DNA from: Betaproteobacteria bacterium
GTDB taxonomy: Bacteria > Pseudomonadota > Gammaproteobacteria > Burkholderiales > SG8-39
Reading direction: 5' to 3'
Assembly (NCBI GenBank): GCA_947482825.1
Contig: CANKMT010000017.1
Location: 1 to 64,000 of the forward strand
DNA: 64,000 nucleotides
The translations under genes were made by a program, and so were the position numbers. Shown piece after piece: positions 50,852 through 59,016 of the stretch (the stretch's first letter is position 1; each line of letters starts with the position of its first letter). The notes beneath the pieces were generated by a model that searched no databases, was not told where the DNA came from, and saw only the letters and a program-made list of their open reading frames with translations.

Positions 50852-52531
50852 TCAGCCGCGCGCGTTTTCCCGGTCCTGCACTTCGCGCCACAGGATCTTG
50901 CCCACCTGCGACTTGGGCAAGGCCTCGACCGCCTCGATGATGCGCGGGACCTTGTAGGCGGCCATGCGTTCGCGCGCCCACCCGGCGAAAGCCTCGGCGT
51001 CGAAACTGGCGCGCGCGCCATCCCTGAGCACCAGCAGCGCCTTGACGGTCTCGCCGCGGTAGGCGTCGCTCACGCCGACCACGCAAGCTTCGAGCACGTC
51101 GGGATGCGCGTACAAGGCGGACTCGACCTCCGCGGGCCAGACCTTGAAGCCCGACGCATTGATCATGCGTTTCAACCGGTCGGTCATGAAGAAGTAGCCC
51201 TCCTCGTCGACGTAGCCGATATCGCCCGAGCGATACCACTCGCGTCCGGCGAGCGTTACCCACGCAGCCGCGGTGTCTTCGGGCCGGTTCCAGTAGCCCT
51301 TGAACATCTGCGGCCCGCGCATCACGATCTCGCCCGGTTCGCCCACCGCGCGCGGCACGAGCGTTTCGGGGTCGATCACGCAGGACTCGCTGTCGAACCA
51401 CGTGATGCCCAGGCACTGGCGCTTTGGGCGGTCGGCCGGATTGTTGTGGGTCGTCGCGGCCGCCTCGGTCATGCCGTAGGCCTCGATGTACGGGATGCCC
51501 ATGCGATCGTTGAGCCGCTTCCAGACCTCGTCGGGCATCCTCGAGCCGCCCGACCCGATGCGCCGCAGGCTCGAGAGATCGCGGCGCGCCAGGTCCGGAT
51601 CGGCCAGCAGGTCGATCACCGCCGTGGGCGCCATGCTCGCGTGAACGACGCGATAGTGCTCGATGAGTTGCGCCACGAGCCTGCGTTCCCAGCGCGGCAC
51701 GAGAACGATGCAGGCGCCCGCGTACACAGGCACGTGGATGCTGTGGGTCAGCCCGGACACGTGGTACATCGGCGCCACGCCCAGGCAGGGGTCGCCGGCC
51801 GTGATGCCGTGCCAGAGCGCGAGGCCCGCCACGTTGTGCATGAAAGTCGCACTCGTATGCATGCAGCCCTTGGGCAGGCCGGTCGACCCGGAGGTGTAGG
51901 GCAGCAGGCACAGGTCCTCCGGCGTCGCCTGCGGCGCGCGCGGCGCGTGCCCCGCATCGATGGCATCGCGCCAGGGCACGCAGCCTGCCACGGCCACGCG
52001 AGACGAGCGCAGCCAGTCGGGCAGGTTGAAGGGCGAGTCCGCCGGAACGTAGTCCGAATACGTGGCGGCGACCACTTGTTCGAGCGCGGTCCCTTTCGCG
52101 GCGTCGAGCAATGCGGGCGCGAGTTCCTGCGCGCACACGGCAAACCGGGCGCCGGAGTCCTTGAGATAGTGATGCAATTCGTCCGCCCGGTTCATCGGGC
52201 TCACCGGAACCACGACCGCATCGGCGCGCATTGCCCCAAAAGACGCAATCAGCCATTGCGCCGAGTTCTGCATGTAGATGAGCACCCGGTCGCCGCGGGC
52301 GATCCCGGCCTGCTGGAGCCAGCCGGCAAACGCATCGGCCTCGGCCGCGAATTCGCGCCACGACAGCGTGCGCCCTAGGCTGTGGATGGCCGGCGCGTCG
52401 CCGTAACGCAACGCCGCCACCGAAAGATTGGCCGCAAGGGTGGTACGCGGCACGGTCAGGCTGCGGCGATGGCGCTTGGGCCAGTACCCTTTGAGATCGA
52501 GGCTGGAGGGCTTGTCGGAGGGCGCGTTCAA
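50852..52531 (-). CDS. Acyl-CoA synthetase (AMP-forming), probable aromatic or acyl acid ligase
   Basis: 559 residues. P-loop-like LLPYTSGSTGLPKG, EAYGMTEAAATTHNN, YRSGDIGYVDEEGYFFMTDRLKRMINASG (in parts) and catalytic lysine in PKSQVGKILWREV. The class includes feruloyl-CoA and other aromatic ligases; specificity is not decided by sequence. Convergent with the hydratase-lyase gene, whose CoA substrate it could make. The 149-bp gap to the GST gene divergent from it holds its promoter. Confidence 0.88.
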   Translation of the reverse strand: MNAPSDKPSSLDLKGYWPKRHRRSLTVPRTTLAANLSVAALRYGDAPAIHSLGRTLSWREFAAEADAFAGWLQQAGIARGDRVLIYMQNSAQWLIASFGAMRADAVVVPVSPMNRADELHHYLKDSGARFAVCAQELAPALLDAAKGTALEQVVAATYSDYVPADSPFNLPDWLRSSRVAVAGCVPWRDAIDAGHAPRAPQATPEDLCLLPYTSGSTGLPKGCMHTSATFMHNVAGLALWHGITAGDPCLGVAPMYHVSGLTHSIHVPVYAGACIVLVPRWERRLVAQLIEHYRVVHASMAPTAVIDLLADPDLARRDLSSLRRIGSGGSRMPDEVWKRLNDRMGIPYIEAYGMTEAAATTHNNPADRPKRQCLGITWFDSESCVIDPETLVPRAVGEPGEIVMRGPQMFKGYWNRPEDTAAAWVTLAGREWYRSGDIGYVDEEGYFFMTDRLKRMINASGFKVWPAEVESALYAHPDVLEACVVGVSDAYRGETVKALLVLRDGARASFDAEAFAGWARERMAAYKVPRIIEAVEALPKSQVGKILWREVQDRENARG

Positions 52532-52679
52532 CTCAAAGGAGTCCTGTGCGATGGCTGGATCGGCGGCCGGGATGCGAACCTTGCTTGCCGTGCCGCCGCA
52601 GGCATTCTATCTTCGCGTCTGACCCGGCCGATGGCAGTTTCGCGCACGAATCGGGACCACCGAACAAGAGGAGTGAACC

Positions 52680-53297
52680 ATGCTGAAGATCTACGGGCAA
52701 CCGAAGTCGCGCGCGTTTCGCGTGCTGTGGCTGGCGAAGGAAGCCGGCATCCCCTACGAGCACATTCCGGTCAGCATCATGGTCGATAACGCAGGGTGCA
52801 AGGAGCCGTGGTATCTCGAGCTCAACCCAAATGCGCGCGTGCCGACCATCGACGATGACGGGTTCGTGATGTGGGAATCGGCTGCCATCAATCTCTACCT
52901 CGCCGAAAAATTCAAGGCGTCGATCTTTCCCACAACGCTACAGGGCCGGGGCCGCATGCTCCAGTGGGCGTTCTTTACCGCCAACGACGTCGAGCCGCCG
53001 ATGATCGCGATGTTCCAGAACCGCGTGCTGTTCCCGCCCGAGAAAAGGAATGCCGCGTTGGCCGACGCCTCGGAAGCGACGCTGCTCACCAAGCTGAAGA
53101 TCCTCGAAGCGCATTTGTCGAAGAACAAATACTTCGGCGGGAACCAATGGGACATGGCCGACTTCATGGTGGCGAGCGTGGTCTACACGCTGACCGCGAT
53201 CAAGTACGACCTGTCGAAGTTCCCGAAATTCGGCGCGTGGCTCACCGAGAGCATCGAGCGCCCGGCGGCGAAGGAAGCGCGCAAGCTTCGCGAGTAG
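52680..53297 (+). CDS. Glutathione S-transferase-family protein
   Basis: 205 residues. Thioredoxin-fold N-domain (LKIYGQPKSRAFRVLWLAKEAG, NPNARVPTIDDDG, WESAAINLYLAEK) and helical C-domain with KYFGGNQWDMADFMVASVV. QPKSRAFR where a catalytic serine would lie suggests a beta-class or nu-type enzyme. Such enzymes detoxify or isomerise electrophilic aromatic intermediates. Its ribosome site is AGAGGAGTG before ATG 52680. Divergent from the ligase gene. Confidence 0.87.
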   Translation: MLKIYGQPKSRAFRVLWLAKEAGIPYEHIPVSIMVDNAGCKEPWYLELNPNARVPTIDDDGFVMWESAAINLYLAEKFKASIFPTTLQGRGRMLQWAFFTANDVEPPMIAMFQNRVLFPPEKRNAALADASEATLLTKLKILEAHLSKNKYFGGNQWDMADFMVASVVYTLTAIKYDLSKFPKFGAWLTESIERPAAKEARKLRE

Positions 53298-53300
53298 TCT

Positions 53301-53546
53301 TTGGCCGTCAAGCCTATCTCCGCCACCATCGCGCTGCTTCGCTCGCGCGACTGGCAGGCCGCGCACGAAATCGCCCAGGACAGCAAGGAACCCCTTGCCG
53401 CCTGGGCGCACGGCATCGTGCATCTGATCGAAGGCGACGAGTCGAACGCGCGGTATTGGTACGAGAAGGCGAAGCGGCCGTTTCCGGGGATGGACGGGGT
53501 GGATGCGGAAATCGCGGCGCTCGAGTCAACCCTGAAGAAGAGCTGA
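53301..53546 (+). CDS. Small conserved hypothetical protein (TPR-like helix)
   Basis: 81 residues. TTG start 3 bp after the GST stop, so coupled. SRDWQAAHEIAQD, LAAWAHGIVHLIEGDESNARYWYEKA look like one helical-repeat unit, with conserved tryptophans. Homologues of this kind are found in betaproteobacteria without assigned function. Confidence rests on the compact spacing and pattern. Confidence 0.6.
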   Translation: MAVKPISATIALLRSRDWQAAHEIAQDSKEPLAAWAHGIVHLIEGDESNARYWYEKAKRPFPGMDGVDAEIAALESTLKKS

Positions 53547-53659
53547 AAGACGCTGTACGGGCACAAGGTCACCGTGTTCAGGCTGGTCGAGAAGCCTTAG
53601 CGGGACCGCGGCCTCGCGCCCGAGTATCATTCGGAATCGACGCAGCCCAGGGGATGTGA

Positions 53660-53884
53660 ATGTCGACCTCGCTCGAGATTGTTGAAGCCCAAGCGCTGAA
53701 CCTCTCACCCGAAGAGCGTGCACTTCTTGCCGACCGCTTGATCACCAGCCTTTTCGAAGACCACGAAATCGAGAACGCGTGGGCGGTCGAGGTGGAGCGT
53801 CGAATTGCGGACCTTGAAAGCGGCCGCGCCAAGCCCATGTCCGCAACCGAATCCATCGCCCGGGCGCGCGCCGCGATTAAATGA
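53660..53884 (+). CDS. Unstab_antitox-family addiction antitoxin
   Basis: 74 residues. Fits the addiction-module family paired with ParE: EIVEAQALNLSPEERALLADRLITSL and a short C-terminus with ESGRAKPMSATESIARARA. Its stop overlaps the toxin ATG (ATGA), the normal order. Predicted to bind the toxin and DNA. Confidence 0.85.
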   Translation: MSTSLEIVEAQALNLSPEERALLADRLITSLFEDHEIENAWAVEVERRIADLESGRAKPMSATESIARARAAIK

Positions 53885-54174
53885 TCGCTTCGGTCAGCCC
53901 CGAAGCCGATCGGGAACTGTCTGAAGGCGCAATCTTCTATGCACGTGAAGCCAGCGCCGAAGTTGGTCTCGCCTTCATTTTGGAATACGAAAGGGCGCTC
54001 GAACTCCTCTGCAGCAATCCTCGACTGGGCGCAATCTGGCGGAATCAAAGGCGACGCTTTCCTTTGCGAAAATTTCCGTACAGCATCATTTACTACATTG
54101 CTGGCGAAGACTTGAGGGTGATTGCCCTCGCGCATCACAGGCGCAAGCCAACCTATTGGAGTGGCCGGAAGTAA
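53881..54174 (+). CDS. RelE/ParE-type toxin
   Basis: 97 residues. Residues match ParE: SVSPEADRELSEGAIFYAREA, ALELLCSNPRLGAIWRNQRRRFPLRKFPYSIIYYI and the closing VIALAHHRRKPTYWSGR. The core strands with R and the HHRRKP motif are present, so the toxin may be functional. Overlaps the antitoxin by 4 bp. Confidence 0.87.
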   Translation: MIASVSPEADRELSEGAIFYAREASAEVGLAFILEYERALELLCSNPRLGAIWRNQRRRFPLRKFPYSIIYYIAGEDLRVIALAHHRRKPTYWSGRK

Positions 54175-54194
54175 CGGCAGCGATCCGCACGACC

Positions 54195-55322
54195 ATGAAC
54201 CCCCTGCGCCTCACCGCCGCCCGCCGCATCAACCTTGGCAAGCGTGCCGGCGTAGCTTCCGGGCTGCTGGGGATCCTGTGCATCCTCGCCGAGTTCTGTT
54301 TCCTGTTGCCGGACCTGCTGGTCACGCGCGACGCGCTGCCGATGTATGCGGCCAACATCGGCATCTTTCGCGGCATTCTCGAAGCGGCGATCGTCGCCAC
54401 CTTCGTATTGGGCTTCTACTCGACGCTGCGGCTGCGTTCCAAGCTGCACGGTTTGTCCGGCATTGCGCTCGGCTCGATCGCGCTGCTGATGGGCGGCGCC
54501 GAGGCGCAGGCGATCGACATCGGCCCGCGCGCTTTCGCGGCGGGCCTGGACTACTTCGTGCTCGAGCTGCTGGTGCTCGGCCTGGTGTTCATCCCGCTGG
54601 AACAACTCTTCGCCCTGCACCGGCAGCGCATCTTCCGGCGCGGCTGGCAGACCGACCTCAAGCACTTCTTCGTCAGCCATGCATTCGTGCAACTGCTGTC
54701 CTTCGCCAGCATGATTCCCGCGCAGGCCGCCTTCGCATGGGCGCTGCAGCTGGATTTCCAGAAGCACATAGCCGCGCAGCCGCTCGCACTTCAGTTCGTC
54801 GAAATCCTGTTGGCGGTCGATTTCATGACCTACTGGGTGCACCGCACTTTCCACAAGGTGCCGCTGCTCTGGAATTTCCACGCGATCCATCATTCGAGCC
54901 GCGAGATGGACTGGCTCGCGGGCTCGCGCATGCACATCGTGGATGTGCTGGTGACGCGCTCTGCGGCGTTCATCCCGGTTTTCGTGCTCGGCTTCGCGCC
55001 TGCGGCGTTGTATGCCTACCTCGTATTCGTGTCTTTCCACGCGGTCTACATCCACGCCAACGTGCGCTGGCGCTGGCCGGGCCTGCGCTGGGTGATTGCG
55101 ATGCCGGAGTTCCACCACTGGCACCACACTTCAGATGAAGAAGGGCTGGACAAGAACTTTGCCGGCTTCCTGCCGATGTGGGACCTGGTCTTCGGCACCG
55201 CGCACCAGCCTGCGCACTGGCCTCGGAACTATGGGACGGTCAAGTTCCAGCCGCCGGAGACGTGGACGGGACAGTTGATGTACCCGTTCCGCAGGCACGG
55301 GGAGCAGACGCCGTATGGGTGA
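54195..55322 (+). CDS. Sterol desaturase/fatty acid hydroxylase-superfamily membrane enzyme
   Basis: 375 residues from ATG 54195. Several membrane segments (about 20-40, 55-75, 85-105, 120-140, 160-185) precede the di-iron histidine motifs: HRTFH (216-220), HAIHH (229-233), then HHWHH further on. The pattern HX3H, HX2HH, HXXHH is of the sterol-desaturase/alkylglycerol-monooxygenase class. Its stop overlaps the next gene by 8 bp; the partner is a plasmanyl-desaturase-like protein, so ether- or ester-lipid modification is likely. It uses O2 and an electron donor not seen here. Confidence 0.87.
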   Translation: MNPLRLTAARRINLGKRAGVASGLLGILCILAEFCFLLPDLLVTRDALPMYAANIGIFRGILEAAIVATFVLGFYSTLRLRSKLHGLSGIALGSIALLMGGAEAQAIDIGPRAFAAGLDYFVLELLVLGLVFIPLEQLFALHRQRIFRRGWQTDLKHFFVSHAFVQLLSFASMIPAQAAFAWALQLDFQKHIAAQPLALQFVEILLAVDFMTYWVHRTFHKVPLLWNFHAIHHSSREMDWLAGSRMHIVDVLVTRSAAFIPVFVLGFAPAALYAYLVFVSFHAVYIHANVRWRWPGLRWVIAMPEFHHWHHTSDEEGLDKNFAGFLPMWDLVFGTAHQPAHWPRNYGTVKFQPPETWTGQLMYPFRRHGEQTPYG

Positions 55323-55992
55323 ACGGGCGAATCGATACGCCTCGCTTCACCGCCTCGCCGAGACGATTGCGATTTGCTTGTTTGTCGTGCTTTCAATCGG
55401 GTGCGCCTGGCGGTTGGCGGGCGCCGCGCCGGCCTGGGCTTTTGCCTTTGCGGCGCTCGCTGCGTGGCTCGCGACCGATTTCTTCAGCGGGCTGGTGCAC
55501 TGGGCCGGCGACACCTGGGGCAATGGGGAAACGCCTTATGTCGGCGCCTGGTACATCCGCCCTTTTCGCGAACACCACGATGATCCGCGCGCGATGACGA
55601 AGCACGATTTCGTCGAGACGAACGGTTCGAGCGCAATTGCCGGATTGCCTCTTCTGGTGGTCGCCCTGGCCGCGCCGGTTGACGGCCCATTGCACGCATC
55701 GATGGCAGCATTCTTGTTCTTCCTTGCCCTTGGCGGCCTGGTCGCCAATCAATGCCACAAATGGGCGCACATGAAGGATGCTGAGTGCCCGCCCCTGGTT
55801 CGGCTTGCGCAACGCGCCCGCCTGATCCTCCCGCCCGAAACCCATCGTCGCCATCACGCGCGGCCGCATGACTCGTACTACTGCACGGCAAACGGGTGGA
55901 CGAATCTGCCATTGGAGAGGGTGGGGCTTTTTCGCGGGACTGAGCGGGTGATTGGGTGGCTGGGACAAGCTGAGCCGCGGCGGGATCCCTGA
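55315..55992 (+). CDS. CarF/TMEM189-type lipid desaturase (possible plasmanylethanolamine desaturase)
   Basis: 225 residues; full length for the CarF/Kua/TMEM189 family. The lipid-desaturase domain shows FFSGLVHWAGDTWGNG (H62), FREHHDDPRAMTKHDFVETNG (H87, H88, H97), CHKWAHMKD (H148, H152) and ETHRRHHARPHDSYYC (H177, H180, H181, H185). These histidines are the metal-ligand set of the family. Human TMEM189 and Myxococcus CarF form the vinyl-ether bond of plasmalogens. Whether this bacterium has ether lipids is unknown. ATG 55315 overlaps the sterol-desaturase-family gene. Confidence 0.85.
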   Translation: MGERANRYASLHRLAETIAICLFVVLSIGCAWRLAGAAPAWAFAFAALAAWLATDFFSGLVHWAGDTWGNGETPYVGAWYIRPFREHHDDPRAMTKHDFVETNGSSAIAGLPLLVVALAAPVDGPLHASMAAFLFFLALGGLVANQCHKWAHMKDAECPPLVRLAQRARLILPPETHRRHHARPHDSYYCTANGWTNLPLERVGLFRGTERVIGWLGQAEPRRDP

Positions 55993-56071
55993 GAAGTAGG
56001 CCGCTACGATTCGACTCTGTTGGCGAAAGTCGGATCATGTTTCGAGGCGGCCTAGCAGCTTTGGCCCTGAC

Positions 56072-56088
56072 GGCGGCGTATCGCCGCC
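56072..56088. repeat. Short GC-rich hairpin between CarF-like and HicB-like genes
   Basis: Perfect 7-bp stem GGCGGCG (56072-56078) and CGCCGCC (56082-56088), loop TAT. It lies in the 160-bp gap at the end of the CarF-like gene and may serve as terminator-like or REP-like element. No T-run follows. The following CGACGTTGGGC looks a little like the end of an integron attC site but lacks the pairing left half. Confidence 0.45.
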
Positions 56089-56152
56089 TCGACGTTGGGC
56101 ATTGTGAGTCGGTTTGCGCGACAATTGACGAAATCCCTATCGCGAGGCACCC

Positions 56153-56359
56153 ATGGATCTAACCGCCGTTCTCACTCCCGCAGAAGAAGGTGGCTACATT
56201 GCCCTGAATCCTGAAACAGGCACCACGACACAAGGTGAAACCGTAGAACAGGCGGTCGCAAATCTGAAGGAGGCTACAGCCCTGTATTTGACCGAATTCC
56301 CTCTTCCGAATTCTGGTCATCCTGTAGTTACCATGTTCACGCTACCAGCGCATGCCTAA
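56153..56359 (+). CDS. HicB-family antitoxin
   Basis: 68 residues. PAEEGGYIALNPETGTTTQGETVEQAVANL is the RNase-H-like HicB domain with GGY and the QGET motif; the protein ends at the domain and has no extra DNA-binding region. It precedes, and overlaps by 8 bp, the HicA gene. Antitoxin first is the reverse of the classical hicAB order, but is common in this subfamily. Confidence 0.83.
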   Translation: MDLTAVLTPAEEGGYIALNPETGTTTQGETVEQAVANLKEATALYLTEFPLPNSGHPVVTMFTLPAHA

Positions 56360-56567
56360 ACTGCCGCGCATATCTGGTGCGGCAATAGTAAAAGCGCTCG
56401 AGCGGCTGGGTTTTGTAAGAGTCCGCCAAAGCGGGAGCCACGTAGTCATGCGGCGCGGGGTAAATGGTTGCGTAGTACCAATGCATGATGAAGTCAAAGT
56501 GGGAACCCTGGCGGGCATTTTGCGTCAGGCCGATGTATCGACGGAAGAATTCATCAATGCGTGCTGA
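56352..56567 (+). CDS. HicA-family toxin (dsRBD-like mRNA interferase)
   Basis: 71 residues. RISGAAIVKALERLGFVRVRQSGSHVVMRR carries the HicA GFxxxRQxGSHxxxxR pattern with the catalytic histidine; VPMHDEVKVGTLAGILRQADVS completes the fold. It looks intact. Overlaps the antitoxin gene. Confidence 0.87.
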   Translation: MPKLPRISGAAIVKALERLGFVRVRQSGSHVVMRRGVNGCVVPMHDEVKVGTLAGILRQADVSTEEFINAC

Positions 56568-56787
56568 GGTTGAGCGAGAGCAATCATCTTCGCCTGCCCG
56601 CCGCAGACGAACACGTTAAGCGCCCAAGAGCGTCGCGCCTGGCGCCAAGATCGATGAGTCTTCCGAACTCGCAGCGCGCGGTGATTGACCAGAACCGTCC
56701 GGACGTTCGGCCGAGATTCAGACCGTCTGGATTATTCGCTTAAACGAAGACGTTCCCCGATTTGTCACCGCCTACCCGAGGTGATCA

Positions 56788-57021
56788 ATGTTCAAGCTTC
56801 TCGACACCGTCGTCCTGAATCGTGATGTCCCGGAGTTGGGCCTTCGCACAGGTGATCTGGGTGCGATCGTGGAAGTCCACGAGCCCGATCATTTCGAAGT
56901 CGAGTTCGTCGCGGCGTCGGGCCGCACAAAAGCAATTGTCACCCTGTCCTCCGCTGATCTACGGCATGTGAGTGATCAGGATTTGGTTGCCGTTCGGTCC
57001 CTGCAGCACGCAGTCGGCTGA
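56788..57021 (+). CDS. DUF4926-family protein
   Basis: 77 residues. FKLLDTVVLNRDVPELGLRTGDLGAIVEVH and FEVEFVAASGRTKAIVTLSSADLRHV follow the DUF4926 pattern, a small beta-barrel protein of unknown role common next to toxin-antitoxin or mobile genes. GAGGTGATCA precedes the ATG. It is followed directly by a racemase fragment. Confidence 0.82.
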   Translation: MFKLLDTVVLNRDVPELGLRTGDLGAIVEVHEPDHFEVEFVAASGRTKAIVTLSSADLRHVSDQDLVAVRSLQHAVG

Positions 57022-57024
57022 CTC

Positions 57025-57228
57025 TTGTGCAAAACCGGCGCGCCGGAGGCGGTGCGCCTCCTGGCCTTCATCCGGCACCTGGCGCAGCGCGGTTGCGACT
57101 CGGTCGTCCTCGGATGCACCGAACTGCCGCTGGTCATCGACGAGCGCAATTCGCCCTTGCCGGCGCTCGACTCCACCCGGCTGCTGGCCCGGGCGGCGCT
57201 TCGCAAGGCGACGAGTGCCGACGCGTAA
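57025..57228 (+). pseudogene. C-terminal fragment of an aspartate/glutamate racemase gene
   Basis: About 67 codons with FIRHLAQRGCDSVVLGCTELPLVID, containing the second catalytic-cysteine motif (GCTEL) of Asp/Glu racemases, and a conserved tail DSTRLLARAAL. The other two thirds, including the first catalytic cysteine, are absent upstream, where DUF4926 sits. The remnant begins 3 bp after the DUF4926 stop, so DUF4926 may have inserted into or replaced the front of the gene. Confidence 0.7.
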
Positions 57229-57231
57229 GCC

Positions 57232-58014
57232 TTAGTGCCCCCTCCACTCCGGCTTTCTCTTCTCCGCAAACGCACGCGGCCCTTCGACGTAGTCCTCCGA
57301 CGCCCTCCACGCTTTGACCGTCGGGTAATCCGTCTGCGCGCGTAATGCCGCCTCGACCGACGTCTCCCCCAACCCGCGCATCACAGCCGCCTTTGAAGCC
57401 CGCACCGCCATCGGGCTGCATTCGAGGATCGCCGCCGCCCATTTGCGTGCCGCAGCCAGCAACTCGCCCTGCGGCACGACTTCATTGACGATCCCCAGCG
57501 CCAGCGCTTCCTTCGCATCGACGCGCCGGCCGGTGAGGATGATGCCCATGGCCGGCTTGAGACCGATCTGGCGCGGCAGGCGATGGACTCCGCCCGCAAA
57601 GGCGGTCAACCCGACACGAGGTTCCGGCAACGCGAAGACGGCATTCTCGGCGGCCACGACGATGTCGCACGCGAGTGCAATCTCGAACCCGCCGCCCATC
57701 GCGACGCCGTTCACCGCCGCGATGACCGGCTTATCGAGATCGAAGCGCGCAGTCAGCCCGGCAAAGCCCGTGGAGGGGCGCTCGTTCGATGCGCCCTTCG
57801 CGATGTTCTTCAGGTCGCTGCCGGCGCAGAAGGCCCTGGGTCCGACCCCGGTGATGATCGCCACCCACTGTTCCGGGTCTGCCGCGAACTCATCGAAGAT
57901 CCCCGCAAGCTCGAAGTGCGCCGGCGGATGCAGCGCGTTCATCACTTCGGGACGGTTCACGGTCACGAGGGTCAACGGCCCTTCGCGGGTGACGGTGCAG
58001 AATTCGAGAGCCAT
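57232..58014 (-). CDS. Enoyl-CoA hydratase/carnitinyl-CoA dehydratase (CaiD)-like
   Basis: 260 residues. Crotonase fold: VNRPEVMNALHPP, the oxyanion segment AFCAGSDLKNIAKG and AVNGVAMGGGFEIALACDIV; the active-site glutamate is in ALPEPRVGLTAFAGGVHRL. It ends with EKRKPEWRGH as in CaiD-like and p-hydroxycyclohexanecarboxyl enzymes. With the CaiC-like ligase upstream in the same operon it probably hydrates or dehydrates a CoA ester. The gene is last in the minus-strand unit beginning at 62138 and is 9 bp from the Bug gene. Confidence 0.88.
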   Translation of the reverse strand: MALEFCTVTREGPLTLVTVNRPEVMNALHPPAHFELAGIFDEFAADPEQWVAIITGVGPRAFCAGSDLKNIAKGASNERPSTGFAGLTARFDLDKPVIAAVNGVAMGGGFEIALACDIVVAAENAVFALPEPRVGLTAFAGGVHRLPRQIGLKPAMGIILTGRRVDAKEALALGIVNEVVPQGELLAAARKWAAAILECSPMAVRASKAAVMRGLGETSVEAALRAQTDYPTVKAWRASEDYVEGPRAFAEKRKPEWRGH

Positions 58015-58023
58015 GGGGTCCCC

Positions 58024-58998
58024 TCAATCGCCCTTGATGTTGGCTTCGCGGATCAGCTTGCCCCATTTCTGGTAGTCGGCTTCGATCCTTTCGCGCAGCA
58101 AGGAGGGATCTCCACCGATCGCCTCGTAGCCCAGGGTCCCGAACCGCTCCCGCACTTCCGGAACCGCGAGCACCTTGGCGATCTCCGCGTTCACGCGGGT
58201 GATCACGGGCTTGGGCGTGCCCAGGGGCGCGAGGATTCCGAGCCAGACGCCGATCGTAAAATTCGGCAACCCGGACTCGGCCATGGTGGGTACGCCGGCC
58301 ATTCCCGCGAAGCGGTTAGGCGTCGTGACCGCGATGGCGCGCAGCTTGCCGGCCTTGACGTGCTGCTCCACCGGGCCGACCGAACTGAACACCATGTTCA
58401 CCTGGCCGCCGACGAGATCGGTAACTACCTGCGCCTGCCCCTTGTAAGGCACATGGACGATGTCGATCTTCGCTTCGGTCTTGAGCAGCTCGCTTGCAAG
58501 GTGCCCGGAGGATCCGTTGCCGTTGGAACCGACCGTCATCTGGCCGGGCTTCGACCTCGCCAGCGCGAGAAGTTCCTGCAGGTTCTTCGCCGGCACCGAG
58601 GGATGCACCACCAGCACCAGCGGCACGTTCGCGATCAGGACGACCGGCTCGAAATCCTTGATCGGGTTGTACGGGACCTTCTGCAGGTGCGGAATGATCG
58701 TGTACGGCGCGTCCGACCCGAACACGAGGTTGTAGCCGTCGGGCGCCGCCTTAGCGCCGACTTCGGTGCCGATCACCCCGCCCGCGCCGCCGCGATAGTC
58801 GTTCACCAGCGGCTGCCCGAGCGCCGCAGTCAGGCGATCGAGAATGATGCGCATGGTGATGTCGCCGGAGCCGCCGGGGTTGTAGGGCATGATCAGCCGG
58901 ATCGGCTTGGTCGGGCTCCACTGCGCCAATGCGCCAGCACTGCCGGCCATCGAGGACACCAGGCCAAGGGCCAGGATCGCGTTCTTCAGAATTTTCAT
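58024..58998 (-). CDS. Bug/TctC-family periplasmic receptor
   Basis: 324 residues. The signal peptide ends at AGALAQ; WSPTKPIRLIMPYNPGGSGD, PLVNDYRGGAGG, PDGYNLVFG and HVPYKGQAQVVTDLVGG are family features. It is 18 bp from the carboxyltransferase gene and 9 bp from the CaiD-like gene, so it belongs to the same operon and probably delivers the acid that the ligase activates. Confidence 0.92.
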   Translation of the reverse strand: MKILKNAILALGLVSSMAGSAGALAQWSPTKPIRLIMPYNPGGSGDITMRIILDRLTAALGQPLVNDYRGGAGGVIGTEVGAKAAPDGYNLVFGSDAPYTIIPHLQKVPYNPIKDFEPVVLIANVPLVLVVHPSVPAKNLQELLALARSKPGQMTVGSNGNGSSGHLASELLKTEAKIDIVHVPYKGQAQVVTDLVGGQVNMVFSSVGPVEQHVKAGKLRAIAVTTPNRFAGMAGVPTMAESGLPNFTIGVWLGILAPLGTPKPVITRVNAEIAKVLAVPEVRERFGTLGYEAIGGDPSLLRERIEADYQKWGKLIREANIKGD

Positions 58999-59016
58999 CG
59001 TCGCTCCTTTGGGGGT

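Noticed and set aside
53547-53600. In-frame tail LYGHKVTVFRLVEKP downstream of the small TPR-like gene
   Set aside because: Too short to assign; could be a gene remnant but no supporting context.
56050-56100. attC-like element: GCCTAGC ... GTTGGGC before the HicBA genes
   Set aside because: The right-hand GTTRRRY-type motif and hairpin are present, but the left site is degenerate, there is no L-box pairing, the length is short, and no integrase or second site was found.
56560-56787. Gap after HicA checked for another cassette boundary (GTTAAGC)
   Set aside because: Only a single 7-base match with no paired partner; nothing else recognised in the 220 bp.
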